A DNA stretch of 64,000 bases from assembly GCA_964560495.1 (NCBI GenBank), contig CAZLMM010000024.1:1-64000 (forward strand). Direction: 5' to 3'. The stretch is from UBA5069 sp964560495 (GTDB taxonomy: Bacteria; Chloroflexota; Anaerolineae; Caldilineales; Caldilineaceae). Positions within the stretch are counted from its first letter, which is position 1, and each line of letters starts with the position of its first letter. Both the position numbers and the translations under genes were made by a program. Of this stretch, positions 29,188 to 38,011 are shown piece after piece. The notes beneath the pieces were generated by a model. The model was not told the DNA's origin. It saw only the letters and a program-made list of their open reading frames with translations, and searched no databases.

Positions 29188-29383
29188 GGTTAGTTGTCCT
29201 CCTGTTGAAATGAGTAAGGCAATACGAACTGAAACGACTACCACTGCAAAACTGCGGTTGCTCTCGAATCCAGAAGTTTTCACAAATCAAGAACTCCTGG
29301 TTTCAAATACAGCCAAGTGTAAAGTCGACCCGCTGGCGCGACGCCCTGGCAGATCAGGGGAACCCGTCAAAGCGACGCGCTGA

Positions 29384-29413
29384 TTGGCGCGCATCTACTA
29401 TCTATGATATAAC
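29384..29413 (+). promoter_or_regulatory. Candidate rightward promoter for the M14 peptidase unit
   Basis: TTGGCG (29384-29389), an 18-nt spacer and TATAAC (29408-29413). The -35 box is weak. The shared operator begins 20 nt after the -10 start, exactly as in the rightward promoter at 45292-45320, which strengthens the call. Confidence 0.45.
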
Positions 29414-29432
29414 TCGTTCAGTAATTTGTCAA
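29404..29432 (-). promoter_or_regulatory. Leftward promoter for the importer-Ldh2 operon
   Basis: Read on the minus strand: TTGACA (29432-29427), 17 nt, TATCAT (29409-29404). It gives a leader of roughly 210 nt to the ATG at 29187. Its -35 hexamer overlaps the palindromic operator at 29428-29447. An identically built promoter lies at 45311-45339. Confidence 0.65.
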
Positions 29433-29447
29433 CTGTCAACAGTTGGC
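29428..29447. promoter_or_regulatory. Predicted GntR operator, site 2
   Basis: GTCAACTGTCAACAGTTGGC is a 9-2-9 inverted repeat with one mismatch. Including two upstream T residues, 22 nt match the site at 45335-45354 except for one base. Its position, covering the leftward -35 box and the start of the rightward transcript, fits a repressor site. The likely binder is the FCD-type GntR protein encoded at 44531-45232. Confidence 0.75.
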
Positions 29448-29478
29448 AATCGTTATCGTTCTCGCCTACAGAGGAATC

Positions 29479-31221
29479 ATGCCCGCGCCACAGCTTCGCC
29501 CCACCTTCGACCACTACCTTGACTACGCCGCCTTGACCGCTGCCGTCCATGAGCTGGCTGCGGCCTATCCGCGTTTCGTTCGGCTGCACGCCATCGGCCA
29601 CAGCCACCGGGGGCGCGCCATCTGGCTGCTGGAAATCAGCAACTGGGCCACAGGCGACGAGACGGTCAAATCTGGCTACTACATCGACGCCAACATTCAC
29701 GCCGAGGAGATCTGCGGAACCTCCGTGGCGCTCTATACGGCCTGGGCTTTGGTCAGCGACTACGGTCGCGACCCGTTGGTCACTCGCCTGTTGGATGAGC
29801 AGATCTTCTACATCGTCCCACGGGTCAACCCCGACGGCGCAGAGATCGTGCAGACGCTGCCCTTCTATGAGTGGATCGGCAACGGGCGCTATCTGCCGGG
29901 CGAGGAGCAGTTCGGACCGGGTCTGCACTATGCCGACGTCAACAATGATGGCTTGATCGTGGACATGCGCATCCGCGACGACGCCGGCGAGTGGAAGGTG
30001 AGCGAACACGACCCGCGGCTCATGCTGCCGCGCGCGCCGGACGAAACGGGCGGCGTCTACTACCGGATCGTGCCAGAAGGCGTCCTGATCGATTGGGACG
30101 GCGGCGACTTCGTGATCCTGCGGCCGCAGGATGGCAATCTCAATCGCAACTACCCTTCCAACTGGGTCCCCGAGAGCCAGCAATACGGCTCGGGTGAGTA
30201 TCCGCTGAGCGAACCGGAGATCGCCGCAGTAGTGCGCTGGATCCTGGATCATCCCAACATTGCCGGCATGCAGTGCTATCACAGCCACAGCGGCGTGATC
30301 CTGCGACCCTGGCTGACTTTCCCGGATTCCCATTTCCTGGGCGAAGACAAGCTCCTCTACCAGATGATCGGCGCAATGGGCGTGGCTGAAACCGGCTACC
30401 CCCTCATCTCTGTCTACGAAGACTTCACGCCAGACAAGAATCTCAAACGCTACGGCTCCTCCATCGACTGGAGCTTTGGCAGCCTGGGTATCCCCACCTT
30501 CAGCACCGAGTTGTGGGATGTCTTCAAGGCCGCCGGCATCCAGCGCGATGACTATTATCCCTTGCGCAACTTCCCCGAGTGCGACTGGCTCAAGCTGTTG
30601 CACTGGCAGGACGAGGCGCTGGGCGGCGACGGTTTTATGCCCTGGACGCCCTTCGACCATCCCCAATTGGGGCCGGTCGAAATCGGCGGCTGGCGGCGCA
30701 TGTTTACCTTTCGCAACCCGCCGCCGGCGCGTTACCTGGAAGAGATGGCGCGCGTCAACTGCCGCTTCACCCTGCGCCACGCCGCCTGTGCGCCACAGTT
30801 GCGCCTGCGCGACCTCGCCGTGACGCCTGTCGGCGGCGACCTGTGGCAGGTGAGCGCCGTTGTCGACAACATGGGCTTCCTGCCCACGAACCTGAGCGCA
30901 CAGGCTGTGGCTATGCACGAGGCAAAACCGGTCGTTGCCGAACTGACCGGGCCGCCAGGGATGACATTCGTGCAGGGTGCGGCGCGCACTGATCTCGGTC
31001 ATCTAGCCGGCCGCGGGCAGCGCCACACCGCGTACTCGCGTTTCTACGACTGGCCGGCTTCGGCGCGGGCGGTGAAGTGGATCGTGCGGCTGCCGGCGGG
31101 TGAAGCGGTTGAACTGATGTTGCGCGCCGGCTGTCTGCGGGCAGGGATGGTGGCAGCGACAGTCCGCATCGACGGGCAAGGCGTTGTACACATCGAACTG
31201 CCCAACGCGACGTCCGGCTAG
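29479..31221 (+). CDS. M14 family zinc carboxypeptidase-like protein
   Basis: The 580-aa protein has an N-terminal M14 domain with the zinc ligands H74 and E77 in DANIHAEE, the third ligand in QCYHSHSG and the catalytic glutamate in IPTFSTELWD. The RVNPDGAE and LNRNYPSNW segments are typical of carboxypeptidase A/T-like enzymes. A C-terminal beta-rich domain of about 150 residues follows. There is no signal peptide, so it appears cytoplasmic, which is unusual for digestive carboxypeptidases and fits processing of imported peptides. The start at 29479 has AGAGGA just upstream. It is the first gene to the right of the divergent promoter region with the predicted GntR operator. Confidence 0.88.
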   Translation: MPAPQLRPTFDHYLDYAALTAAVHELAAAYPRFVRLHAIGHSHRGRAIWLLEISNWATGDETVKSGYYIDANIHAEEICGTSVALYTAWALVSDYGRDPLVTRLLDEQIFYIVPRVNPDGAEIVQTLPFYEWIGNGRYLPGEEQFGPGLHYADVNNDGLIVDMRIRDDAGEWKVSEHDPRLMLPRAPDETGGVYYRIVPEGVLIDWDGGDFVILRPQDGNLNRNYPSNWVPESQQYGSGEYPLSEPEIAAVVRWILDHPNIAGMQCYHSHSGVILRPWLTFPDSHFLGEDKLLYQMIGAMGVAETGYPLISVYEDFTPDKNLKRYGSSIDWSFGSLGIPTFSTELWDVFKAAGIQRDDYYPLRNFPECDWLKLLHWQDEALGGDGFMPWTPFDHPQLGPVEIGGWRRMFTFRNPPPARYLEEMARVNCRFTLRHAACAPQLRLRDLAVTPVGGDLWQVSAVVDNMGFLPTNLSAQAVAMHEAKPVVAELTGPPGMTFVQGAARTDLGHLAGRGQRHTAYSRFYDWPASARAVKWIVRLPAGEAVELMLRAGCLRAGMVAATVRIDGQGVVHIELPNATSG

Positions 31222-31454
31222 TACAGGTGGCCTTCAATAGGGCCAGGGTATTGTCCTGCGCGAGATGCTTCGCTGGCGCTCCGTAGAAACTCTCGCCGGC
31301 GCCAGATGCTTCACTGGCGTAGATGCTTCACTACGTTCAGCATGACAAAGGCGGTGTCTCTTGCCCGCGCTATGCCACGCGGGGAATTGAAAACTCAGCA
31401 TGACAACCATTGGGTTACTTCCGCCCACGTACACTAGGCAATTTTGGGAGGTGA
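31222..31454. repeat. AGATGCTTC-type direct repeats in intergenic region
   Basis: Three near-copies of AGATGCTTC(G/A)CT(G/A)(G/C)G occur at about 31265-31278, 31301-31316 and 31320-31334, ending in TTCAGCATGACA; a second CAGCATGACA follows at about 31397. This matches a widespread style of short intergenic repeat. A strong GGGAGG ribosome binding site for the next gene sits at 31446-31451. Confidence 0.6.
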
Positions 31455-32636
31455 ATGATGCAACCAACGACCACAGCGTTTCGCCCCGTCTATCTCGGCG
31501 CGGGCTTCTACCGCGACCGCGTTGCCCAGTTGCAGCGATCAGTGGGCGCGGTCGGTCTCGACGGCCTGCTGCTCCTAAACCCGGCCAATCTCATGTGGGC
31601 GACAGGCTTTTTCCACATTCCCAACGAGCGGCCCATCGGTCTGTATTTGCCAGCCAGCGGCGCGCCGATACTCTTCGTGCCCTTCCTCGAAAAAGAGAAC
31701 GCCGAAGAGAGCTGGATCGCCGACATCCGCTGGTACCTCGAATACCCAGGCGAGACGCCAGCCGAGGTGTGGATGGTGAAGCAGATTGCCGAGGAGCGTA
31801 TTGGCGTGGATGCAGCCAGCCAGCGCACTTTCTCCGCTTTGGCCGCTATCAAACCAGGGCTGACGTTGGACGACACAGTGAGCCAGGCCCGCTACATCAA
31901 GACAGAGGCCGAGATCGAGCTGACGCGCCTGGCTGCGGGCTACGCCGATTATGGGCTGGCCGTCGCCCGCCGGGCTGTGGCCGACGGGCTGCACAGCGGC
32001 GTCACTGAGCTGGATGTGGTGCAGATTGTTCAGGCCGAGACGACCGCTCGCATGAAGGCCGAACTGGCGGACCTAGTCAACTTCTACCGCGGCGCGGTCA
32101 GCCTGACGGCTCACGCCGGTGCACGCGGCGCGCTGCCCCACGGCCAGCCCGGCCCGGTCGCCATCAAGCCGGGCGATACGCTTATTGTTGGCATCGGCGT
32201 CAAGGTGGGCGGCTATCACGCCGAGAGCGGCTGCACCTTTGTCGTCGGCGAACCAAGCGCCGATCAACGCTGCTGCCTGGAGGCGACCTGGGCCTGCGAC
32301 CAAGCCGTCTTGGCTGCCCTCAAGCCGGGCGCGCTGTGCAGCGCAGTCAACGAAGCGGCCTGGGCGACTCTGCGTGAACATGGCTACGGCGACTTCATCC
32401 GCCATCGCATCGGCCACGGCATGGGCGTGGAAGGGCACGAGGCGCCCTGGCTGTCCATCGGCGACGCGACGCTTGTGATGGAAAGTATGGTCTTTTCCAA
32501 CGAGCCGGGCATCTATCGCCCCGGCGTTGACGGCTATCGCATCATCGACAGCATGGTGGTCACTGCCACCGGCGCCGAGCGGCTCAGCCGCTATCTCGCC
32601 GCCCACGGTCCAGATGACCGGGTGATTCCGGTTTGA
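31455..32636 (+). CDS. M24 family (creatinase/Xaa-Pro aminopeptidase fold) protein with altered metal ligands
   Basis: The 393-aa protein has a creatinase N-terminal domain and a pita-bread C-terminal domain. The usual metal-binding positions are changed. The motif normally containing the first two aspartates reads IVGIGVKVGGYHAESG, giving Gly and Glu in place of Asp and Asp. The histidine in HRIGHGMGVEGHE and the glutamate in FSNEPGIY are kept, and the last glutamate is Asp in YRIIDSM. So it may bind metal weakly, use a different chemistry (creatinase itself needs no metal), or act as a lyase as DddP does. GGGAGG precedes the tandem ATGs at 31455/31458. It is co-directional with the M14 gene. 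Confidence 0.85.
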   Translation: MMQPTTTAFRPVYLGAGFYRDRVAQLQRSVGAVGLDGLLLLNPANLMWATGFFHIPNERPIGLYLPASGAPILFVPFLEKENAEESWIADIRWYLEYPGETPAEVWMVKQIAEERIGVDAASQRTFSALAAIKPGLTLDDTVSQARYIKTEAEIELTRLAAGYADYGLAVARRAVADGLHSGVTELDVVQIVQAETTARMKAELADLVNFYRGAVSLTAHAGARGALPHGQPGPVAIKPGDTLIVGIGVKVGGYHAESGCTFVVGEPSADQRCCLEATWACDQAVLAALKPGALCSAVNEAAWATLREHGYGDFIRHRIGHGMGVEGHEAPWLSIGDATLVMESMVFSNEPGIYRPGVDGYRIIDSMVVTATGAERLSRYLAAHGPDDRVIPV

Positions 32637-32642
32637 ATAGGA

Positions 32643-32767
32643 TGTATTCAAAATCAGTTACAAGTGGTCATTCCGTAGGAGCTTGAACGGCGGCGAAGTC
32701 CTCATTCTGTAACAGCGAGGCTTTGCCGCCGCCCTTCAAGCCCGTACAGCAAACTAACTTTGAACAC
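32643..32767. repeat. Dispersed palindromic repeat, family I (copy D)
   Basis: An inner stem pairs GTAGGAGCTTGAACGGCGGC (from 32675) with GCCGCCGCCCTTCAAGCCCGTAC (to about 32746). Outer arms TGTATTCAAAATCAGTTA (32643-32660) and the inverse of TGTGTTCAAAGTTAGTT (32751-32767) pair imperfectly. The nested layout matches the element at 18722-18942. Confidence 0.7.
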
Positions 32768-32854
32768 ACCAATTTGAATAGATGCCCGCGGATCAATAGA
32801 GAATCTGCGCAGATCCGCCCGATCCTGTATCGGTCAAGATGATGGAAAAACGTC

Positions 32855-32875
32855 GGTGCGGTTACGAACCGCACC
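32855..32875. repeat. GGTGCGGTT hairpin repeat
   Basis: GGTGCGGTT and AACCGCACC form a perfect 9-bp stem with a 3-nt loop, followed by TACGA. A related hairpin is at 58044-58062. Confidence 0.7.
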
Positions 32876-32963
32876 TACGAATTTCACGATGTTCTTGACC
32901 AGAACAAAATCCGCCCAATCCGCGTTATCTGCGTTTTTTTAGTTTGTGAAAGGAATGATCTTC

Positions 32964-34349
32964 ATGACCGCGATTCACCCTGAACTCCAGGCTGCCTTCG
33001 ACTGGATCGATGCGCATCGCGCCGAGGCCATTGCCGACCTACAACGTCTGGTGCAGCAGAAGAGCGTCAGCGCACAGAACATTGGGTTGGAGGAGTGCGC
33101 CAGCCTGGTGGTTGAGATGATGCACGCGGATAGTCTTGACGCTGCGGCCTATCCACTGGATGGCGGCCCGCCCTGCATCATCGGCCACATGCCTAGCCGC
33201 TCCAACAGCAAGACGTTGCTTGCCTATGCCCACTATGACGTTCAGCCCGAAGACCCGGTGGACAAGTGGAGTTACCCACCCTATGGCGGCGTGATCGACA
33301 AGGGGCGGCTTTGGGGGCGCGGCGCAACGGACAACAAATCGGGCGTGTTGGCCTTCACCAAAGGCGCAAAAGCCTGGCTGCAGACGCGGGGCAGTCTGCC
33401 GGTCGGCGTCAAGTTCATCATCGAGGGCGAAGAGGAGATTGGTTCGATTCACCTCGGCCCTTTCATCGCAGCCAACCCGGAACTGGTACGCGCTGACGCC
33501 ATGCACTGTCTGGACGGCGGCGTCGATCCCAGTTCCATGGTTCCAGATATCGATCTCGGCCTGAAGAGTGTGCTCTTCGTGGAACTGGTGGCGCACGGCG
33601 CCAACGCCGACATTCACAGCCTCAACGCGCCGCTGTTGCCGTCGCCTGCGTGGGATCTGGTGCGAGCGCTCAACAGCCTGATGGACGCCAACCGACGCAT
33701 CTTGATCGACGGCTGGTATGAGGGGCTGTGGCAGTTGGGCGACGAGGAGATGGAGCAATTGGCGGCCAACGCGGCGCGGCTGGACCTGAACAAGCTCAAG
33801 GCGGAGTGGGGCATCGACCAGTTCGCCCTGGGCCGCGATGGGGTGGATGCCCTGCGGGCGCGCGCCTACGAGCCGACCTGTAACATCGCCGGGCTAACCG
33901 CTGGCTACCAGGGGCCGGGCAGCAAGACCATCGTTCCCAATGAGGCGCGCGCCAAACTGGACATGCGCCTGCCGCCGCTGATCGACCCGGTCAAGGCCAT
34001 TGAAAAGCTCAAGCGCCATCTTGAAAAACACGGTTTTGGGCGCATCGAGGTGGTCATCCGCGGCGGGACGCCCGAGCCGCCCTACAAGATCAGCGTCAAG
34101 GAGGAGATCAGCCAAGCCATCATCCGCGCCGCCGAGCTGGTCTTCGGCGCGCCGCCGGTCATCAACGGCGTCAGCGCCGAAGGGACGATCCTCAAGCATG
34201 TGTGGATGCCGACGGTGCTCACCGGCTTTGCCCAGCCGGACTGTAATCTGCATGCGCCCGACGAGAGCATCGACCTGGAGCATTTCATCAAGGGAGTGAA
34301 GTACGCCGCCGCCATCATGTGGGAGTATGGGCGCGAGGTCTCGAAATGA
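32964..34349 (+). CDS. M20 family dipeptidase
   Basis: The 461-aa zinc peptidase has the first metal histidine in LLAYAHYDVQPEDP, the bridging aspartate in LWGRGATDNKSGV, catalytic and metal glutamates in EGEEEIGS, and a C-terminal metal histidine in NLHAPDE. Motif spacing and the AHYDVQP block match the carnosinase/DapE-like dipeptidase branch. The start at 32964 (MTAIHPELQ) follows AAAGGA by 9 nt; GTG 32946 and ATG 32955 are also in frame. It is probably cytoplasmic and may be co-transcribed with the M14 and M24-like genes. A related paralogue lies at 53054-54418. Confidence 0.92.
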   Translation: MTAIHPELQAAFDWIDAHRAEAIADLQRLVQQKSVSAQNIGLEECASLVVEMMHADSLDAAAYPLDGGPPCIIGHMPSRSNSKTLLAYAHYDVQPEDPVDKWSYPPYGGVIDKGRLWGRGATDNKSGVLAFTKGAKAWLQTRGSLPVGVKFIIEGEEEIGSIHLGPFIAANPELVRADAMHCLDGGVDPSSMVPDIDLGLKSVLFVELVAHGANADIHSLNAPLLPSPAWDLVRALNSLMDANRRILIDGWYEGLWQLGDEEMEQLAANAARLDLNKLKAEWGIDQFALGRDGVDALRARAYEPTCNIAGLTAGYQGPGSKTIVPNEARAKLDMRLPPLIDPVKAIEKLKRHLEKHGFGRIEVVIRGGTPEPPYKISVKEEISQAIIRAAELVFGAPPVINGVSAEGTILKHVWMPTVLTGFAQPDCNLHAPDESIDLEHFIKGVKYAAAIMWEYGREVSK

Positions 34350-34435
34350 ATGACATCCACCAGGGGATCAAATTCGCAGCGATGATTTTTCAGGAGTTTG
34401 CAGAGCGAATCATGAACGATTCACCACAATTCTGA
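34346..34435 (+). pseudogene. Possible leftover C-terminal tail of a second M20 peptidase
   Basis: A 29-codon reading frame overlaps the M20 stop by ATGA and reads MNDIHQGIKFAAMIFQEFAE and onward to a stop at 34435. It resembles the last residues of M20 dipeptidases: the adjacent intact protein ends IKGVKYAAAIMWEYGRE. I read it as the remaining tail of a deleted tandem copy, with the caveat that the match is short. A tiny translated peptide is the alternative. Confidence 0.45.
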
Positions 34436-34444
34436 GTTGCTGCC

Positions 34445-35827
34445 TCACGAACGCAGTGGTTGAATGAAACGCCCGCTGCCCGGTTCGGCCACGATCTGGC
34501 CAGCGTCGAACACCACTTGTCCGTTGACAAGGGTTGTGCGCACAACGCCGCGCTGGCTGCGACCGTGATAGAGGCGAGCGATCTCTTTGGCCTTGGTGAA
34601 CCAACGATTGGCGTCGATGACGCCGTGTGGCCGCGGGTCATAGATCGTCAGATCGGCGATAGCGCCCACCCGCAGCACGCCCCTCTCTGGGAAAAGGCCA
34701 AAGAGCTGCGCCGGCTGTGTGGAGAGCAAGCGCACTGCCATATCGAGGGAGAATCGTTCTGTCAATGCTTCGGTCATCACGCTGGGCAGGAGCGCCTCTA
34801 CGCCCGGCGCGCCGATGGCGCCCTGCCAGATGTCAGCGACGCCTCGTTCCTTTTCGGCAAGGGTGAAGGGGCTGTGGTCGGTGGTGATGGCGCGTAGCGA
34901 CCCATCCATCAGACCGGCCCACAGGGCTGCCTGGTCGGTCTCGCTGCGCAGCGGCGGCTTGATCATGGCAAAAGGTCCCAGGCGATCCATGTCCGGCGCT
35001 GTGAAGTATAGATAGTGTGGGCAGGTTTCACCGGTCATGGGCAGCCCAGCGGCTTGCGCTCCTTGTAGAGTCTGAAGCGCAGCCGCGCAGGAGACATGGG
35101 CAATATGCACGTGAGTCCTGACTGCCGTACACATGACCGCCAACTGGGCCACGCTCATTGCCTCCACCACCGGGGGGCGGCTGGCAACAAAGGCCGCGGG
35201 ATCAGTGCGCCCCGTTGCTTTGATGCGCCCCTCGAAGAGTTGGATCAGCCGCTCGTTTTCGGCATGACATGAAAGCAGCCGACCGGTCTCTTTGACCAGT
35301 TCCAACGCACGGTAAATCTCGTCCTCTTGGTCAAGGCAAAGCCCTAAGAATTCGTCTTCGCGCCCTTTTTGGATGGCATGGGTGAAAATCTTGAAACCGC
35401 ACGCCCCGGCGTCGGCCATGCCCAACACTTCGTCCCGGTCCAACAGACCCGGCGCGCCATAGAGACCGAAGTTGACATAGCTTTCCTTGCGTCCCAATGC
35501 CTTACGCATCTCGAAGACGTCGACGCGCGCACAGCAGGGCACGCTGATGGGCATTTCCAACACGGTGGTGACGCCGCCGGCCGCGGCCGCCTGGGTTTCG
35601 GTAATGAAGGTGCCGCGCTCGGGGTGGCCGGGCGCGCGCACATGGAAGTGAATGTCTATGACACCCGGCATGACCAGACAGCCTTCTGCGTTTAGCTCGC
35701 GACGGGCTGCGGGCAATGCGCCGGGCTGTGCGATCACGGCGATGCGATCTCCCTCGACGCCCAGGTCAGCCGGGAGCTGACCCTGTTCCGTGATCAATAC
35801 GCCGCCTTCGATGGCCAGATCTAGCAT
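34445..35827 (-). CDS. Dihydroorotase/allantoinase/hydantoinase-type amidohydrolase
   Basis: The 460-aa metallo-dependent hydrolase has the metal HxH motif in MPGVIDIHFHVRAPG and GGVTTVLEMP. The lysine in ACGFKIFTH is at the usual carboxylated position; later histidines are in SCHAENE and HIAHVSC, and the final aspartate is in ITTDHSPFT. The amide-ring-opening branch (dihydroorotase, allantoinase, hydantoinase) is clear; the exact substrate is not. The start at 35827 (MLDLAIEGG) lies 13 nt after the stop of the M20 gene, and longer starts would overlap that gene widely. It is the last gene of the 11-gene operon beginning with the GntR gene. Confidence 0.88.
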   Translation of the reverse strand: MLDLAIEGGVLITEQGQLPADLGVEGDRIAVIAQPGALPAARRELNAEGCLVMPGVIDIHFHVRAPGHPERGTFITETQAAAAGGVTTVLEMPISVPCCARVDVFEMRKALGRKESYVNFGLYGAPGLLDRDEVLGMADAGACGFKIFTHAIQKGREDEFLGLCLDQEDEIYRALELVKETGRLLSCHAENERLIQLFEGRIKATGRTDPAAFVASRPPVVEAMSVAQLAVMCTAVRTHVHIAHVSCAAALQTLQGAQAAGLPMTGETCPHYLYFTAPDMDRLGPFAMIKPPLRSETDQAALWAGLMDGSLRAITTDHSPFTLAEKERGVADIWQGAIGAPGVEALLPSVMTEALTERFSLDMAVRLLSTQPAQLFGLFPERGVLRVGAIADLTIYDPRPHGVIDANRWFTKAKEIARLYHGRSQRGVVRTTLVNGQVVFDAGQIVAEPGSGRFIQPLRS

Positions 35828-35840
35828 GAGTCGTAAACCC

Positions 35841-37004
35841 TCACAACAGCGCCTCCTCTGCAAAGCGCGCGAGGATGCACCGGGTCGTTTCCAGTTCTTC
35901 GATGACCACATATTCATCCGCCGCGTGGGCGACCTCGTAGCTACCCGGGCCAAAGACCACCATTCCTTCCCTGGCAACGTTGGTCAGGTGCTTGGCGTCG
36001 CTGCCGGGCAGATAGCCGACAGGTTCAGGCGGCGCGCCGGTTTCGTCTGCGCAGAGGCGGACGAAACGCCGAAACAGCGCGCTTTCGACGTCGTTCTGAA
36101 ACCAGTTGCTGATCAGGAAATCGCCCACGCGATAGGTGCGCTCCGGGTCAGCCGCCTGGCGCGCTGCGACGATCTCTTGCAGCTCCGCAATGACCGCTTG
36201 TGGGTCTTCGCCGGGCAGCATGCGCCGGTCCACGTAAATCGTGCACGCGTCGGCCACCACATTGACGCCCACCCCGCCGCTGATGACGCCCACATTGATG
36301 CTGGCCGGCCCAAGGAGTGGATGGGGGCGACGCTCCAGAACCTCAGACTGATAGCGTTCCAGGTCGAGAATCAGCCGCGCCATGCCATTGATGGCGTTGC
36401 GCCCGCGCCAGGGATTGGTGGCGTGGGCGGTGCAACCTGCCACATGAAAGGCAGCGCGCAACACGCCCTTGTGCGCCGTCGCTGCCCGGTTGTGGGTCTG
36501 TTCGCCGACGACGACAAAGTCGCACGCTGGGACGTAGCCGTTCTCCACCAGCCACTTCGTCCCCAACTGGCCGCCCACTTCTTCTTCTGCAGCGCAGACC
36601 ACCACCAGGCGACCCTTGAGCCTGTCAGACTGCGCGCCGATTGCTGCGGCAGCGTGCAGCATGGCGGCTAGAGGCGCTTTGTCATCCACGCTGCCCAGGC
36701 CATAGACTTTCCCATCGACCAAAGCGCCGGCAAAAGGATCGACGCTCCAGCGCGCATTCTGGCCCAGGGGCACGGTGTCGATGTGGGCGTGATAGAGCAG
36801 GGATAGCGAGTCTGCTTCACCCAACACACCGACGACGCTCCAGGCGCGATCATCGGGCGCAACCAGCGTGGTCGTAAAGCCGGCCCGCTGTAAGTAGTCG
36901 GCGCAGAACCCGGCAATCGCGCGACAGTCGCCGGGCGGATTGGGAGAAGGGATACGGATCAGTTGCTGAAGCAACGCGACCAGTTCGTTGGCGGACAGGC
37001 TCAT
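35841..37004 (-). CDS. M20 family metallopeptidase/amidohydrolase (ArgE/DapE branch)
   Basis: The 387-aa protein has the metal histidine in LLYHAHIDTVPLG, aspartate in VYGLGSVDDKAP, glutamates in CAAEEEVGG and a dimerisation domain with GCTAHATNPWRGRNAI. The motifs match acetylornithine deacetylase/succinyl-diaminopimelate desuccinylase relatives. These remove N-acyl groups from amino acids. The start at 37004 overlaps the previous stop as ATGA, which shows translational coupling. Next to an aspartoacylase-like gene and an amidohydrolase, it suggests deacylation or deamidation of amino-acid derivatives. Confidence 0.88.
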   Translation of the reverse strand: MSLSANELVALLQQLIRIPSPNPPGDCRAIAGFCADYLQRAGFTTTLVAPDDRAWSVVGVLGEADSLSLLYHAHIDTVPLGQNARWSVDPFAGALVDGKVYGLGSVDDKAPLAAMLHAAAAIGAQSDRLKGRLVVVCAAEEEVGGQLGTKWLVENGYVPACDFVVVGEQTHNRAATAHKGVLRAAFHVAGCTAHATNPWRGRNAINGMARLILDLERYQSEVLERRPHPLLGPASINVGVISGGVGVNVVADACTIYVDRRMLPGEDPQAVIAELQEIVAARQAADPERTYRVGDFLISNWFQNDVESALFRRFVRLCADETGAPPEPVGYLPGSDAKHLTNVAREGMVVFGPGSYEVAHAADEYVVIEELETTRCILARFAEEALL

Positions 37005-38002
37005 GATGGGATCAGGTTGTCCACTGTTTGTTCGATGACGCCGAAGAAGCAGCACCACTGTCCCTCGATCACCGATGGTCGCGAGCGCAATCCAAAGACG
37101 ACACCGTCGCGCGGGGCGGTCAATTCGGCCAACACATCGCCATAGAGATTGTAAATGACGCCCAGTGGCGTTCCCTGGGCGACAGGAGTCTCGAAGGGCA
37201 GGTCGCGATTGCCCACAAAGATGCCCGTCGCCGGCGCCAAAAGCGCAATCTGATAGCCCTGCCGCCACGCCGGCGCATAGGCAGGCGTTCCTTCGATCAT
37301 CTTATAGTGGCGCATGACATTGAGGTAGCTGGCGGCCAGGTCCTCGGCCACAACATGGAAATCGCCTGTCAGCGAGCGGCAGTTGCCGCCCAGTTCCACT
37401 GTAATGCCGCCCTTGCCCAGAGACGCTATTATGGAGCTGGGGTTGCCGCCGCCCACTGGGGAACGAAAGACCAGGGACCACTGGGGCCCCATGGCCGCAG
37501 CCAATTCCAGGCTGACCGGGTTGTCCGACGCAAAGATCATGTGCGCCAGGTAGGAATGTTCGCCGCCCGAATGGACAGCGATTTGCAGGTCGCAGTTCTC
37601 TTTCATAGCCAGCCAGTGAGCATAGGCGATGCGTTCGGTGGGATAGCCTTCGGCCTTGCCGGGATAGATGCGGTTCATATCATAGCTGAAGGTGTCCAGC
37701 GGGTCGCCGCGCGTGCCGGCCGTGAAAGCGTTCACGTTCATGGCGGGCACTGCCACGATTGTTCCGCGTAGGCGTTGCGGGTCGATCTGCTTGAGCGCCA
37801 GAAAGATCGAAAAAGCGCCTTCCGGCTCATCGCCGTGGGTGGCGCCGTTGATCCAGAGCCGCGGCCCTTCTTCCACCCCCCGTGCAACGATAATGGGCAT
37901 GGCGTAGGGGCGCCCGGCCATATCAACGCCCGCCTGAATGACGCCCCGTTTCATCTCGCCCGGCATGACCGTCGTCACACCAATTGTCATTGCTTCTGTC
38001 AT
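37001..38002 (-). CDS. Succinylglutamate desuccinylase/aspartoacylase family protein
   Basis: The 333-aa zinc hydrolase has the family motif INGATHGDEPEGA with metal His and Glu, the substrate-binding MNRIYPG and a later metal histidine in LQIAVHSGG, followed by a C-terminal beta domain. The AstE/AspA family cleaves N-acyl amino acids. It lies 9 bp after an aminotransferase gene and overlaps the next gene by ATGA. In this operon it is a second N-deacylase candidate. The acyl group removed is unknown. Confidence 0.88.
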   Translation of the reverse strand: MTEAMTIGVTTVMPGEMKRGVIQAGVDMAGRPYAMPIIVARGVEEGPRLWINGATHGDEPEGAFSIFLALKQIDPQRLRGTIVAVPAMNVNAFTAGTRGDPLDTFSYDMNRIYPGKAEGYPTERIAYAHWLAMKENCDLQIAVHSGGEHSYLAHMIFASDNPVSLELAAAMGPQWSLVFRSPVGGGNPSSIIASLGKGGITVELGGNCRSLTGDFHVVAEDLAASYLNVMRHYKMIEGTPAYAPAWRQGYQIALLAPATGIFVGNRDLPFETPVAQGTPLGVIYNLYGDVLAELTAPRDGVVFGLRSRPSVIEGQWCCFFGVIEQTVDNLIPS

Positions 38003-38011
38003 AGTTGCTCC

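Larger units (their letters stand above)
32637..32963. other. Intergenic region filled with palindromic repeats
   Basis: This 327-bp gap contains the family I repeat copy D (32643-32767), a GCGGATC/GATCCGC palindrome around 32791-32820, and the hairpin GGTGCGGTT-ACG-AACCGCACC (32855-32875). It ends with an AT-rich tail (GCGTTTTTTTAG). AAAGGA at 32949-32954 is the ribosome binding site of the next gene. No gene is seen. Confidence 0.6.
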
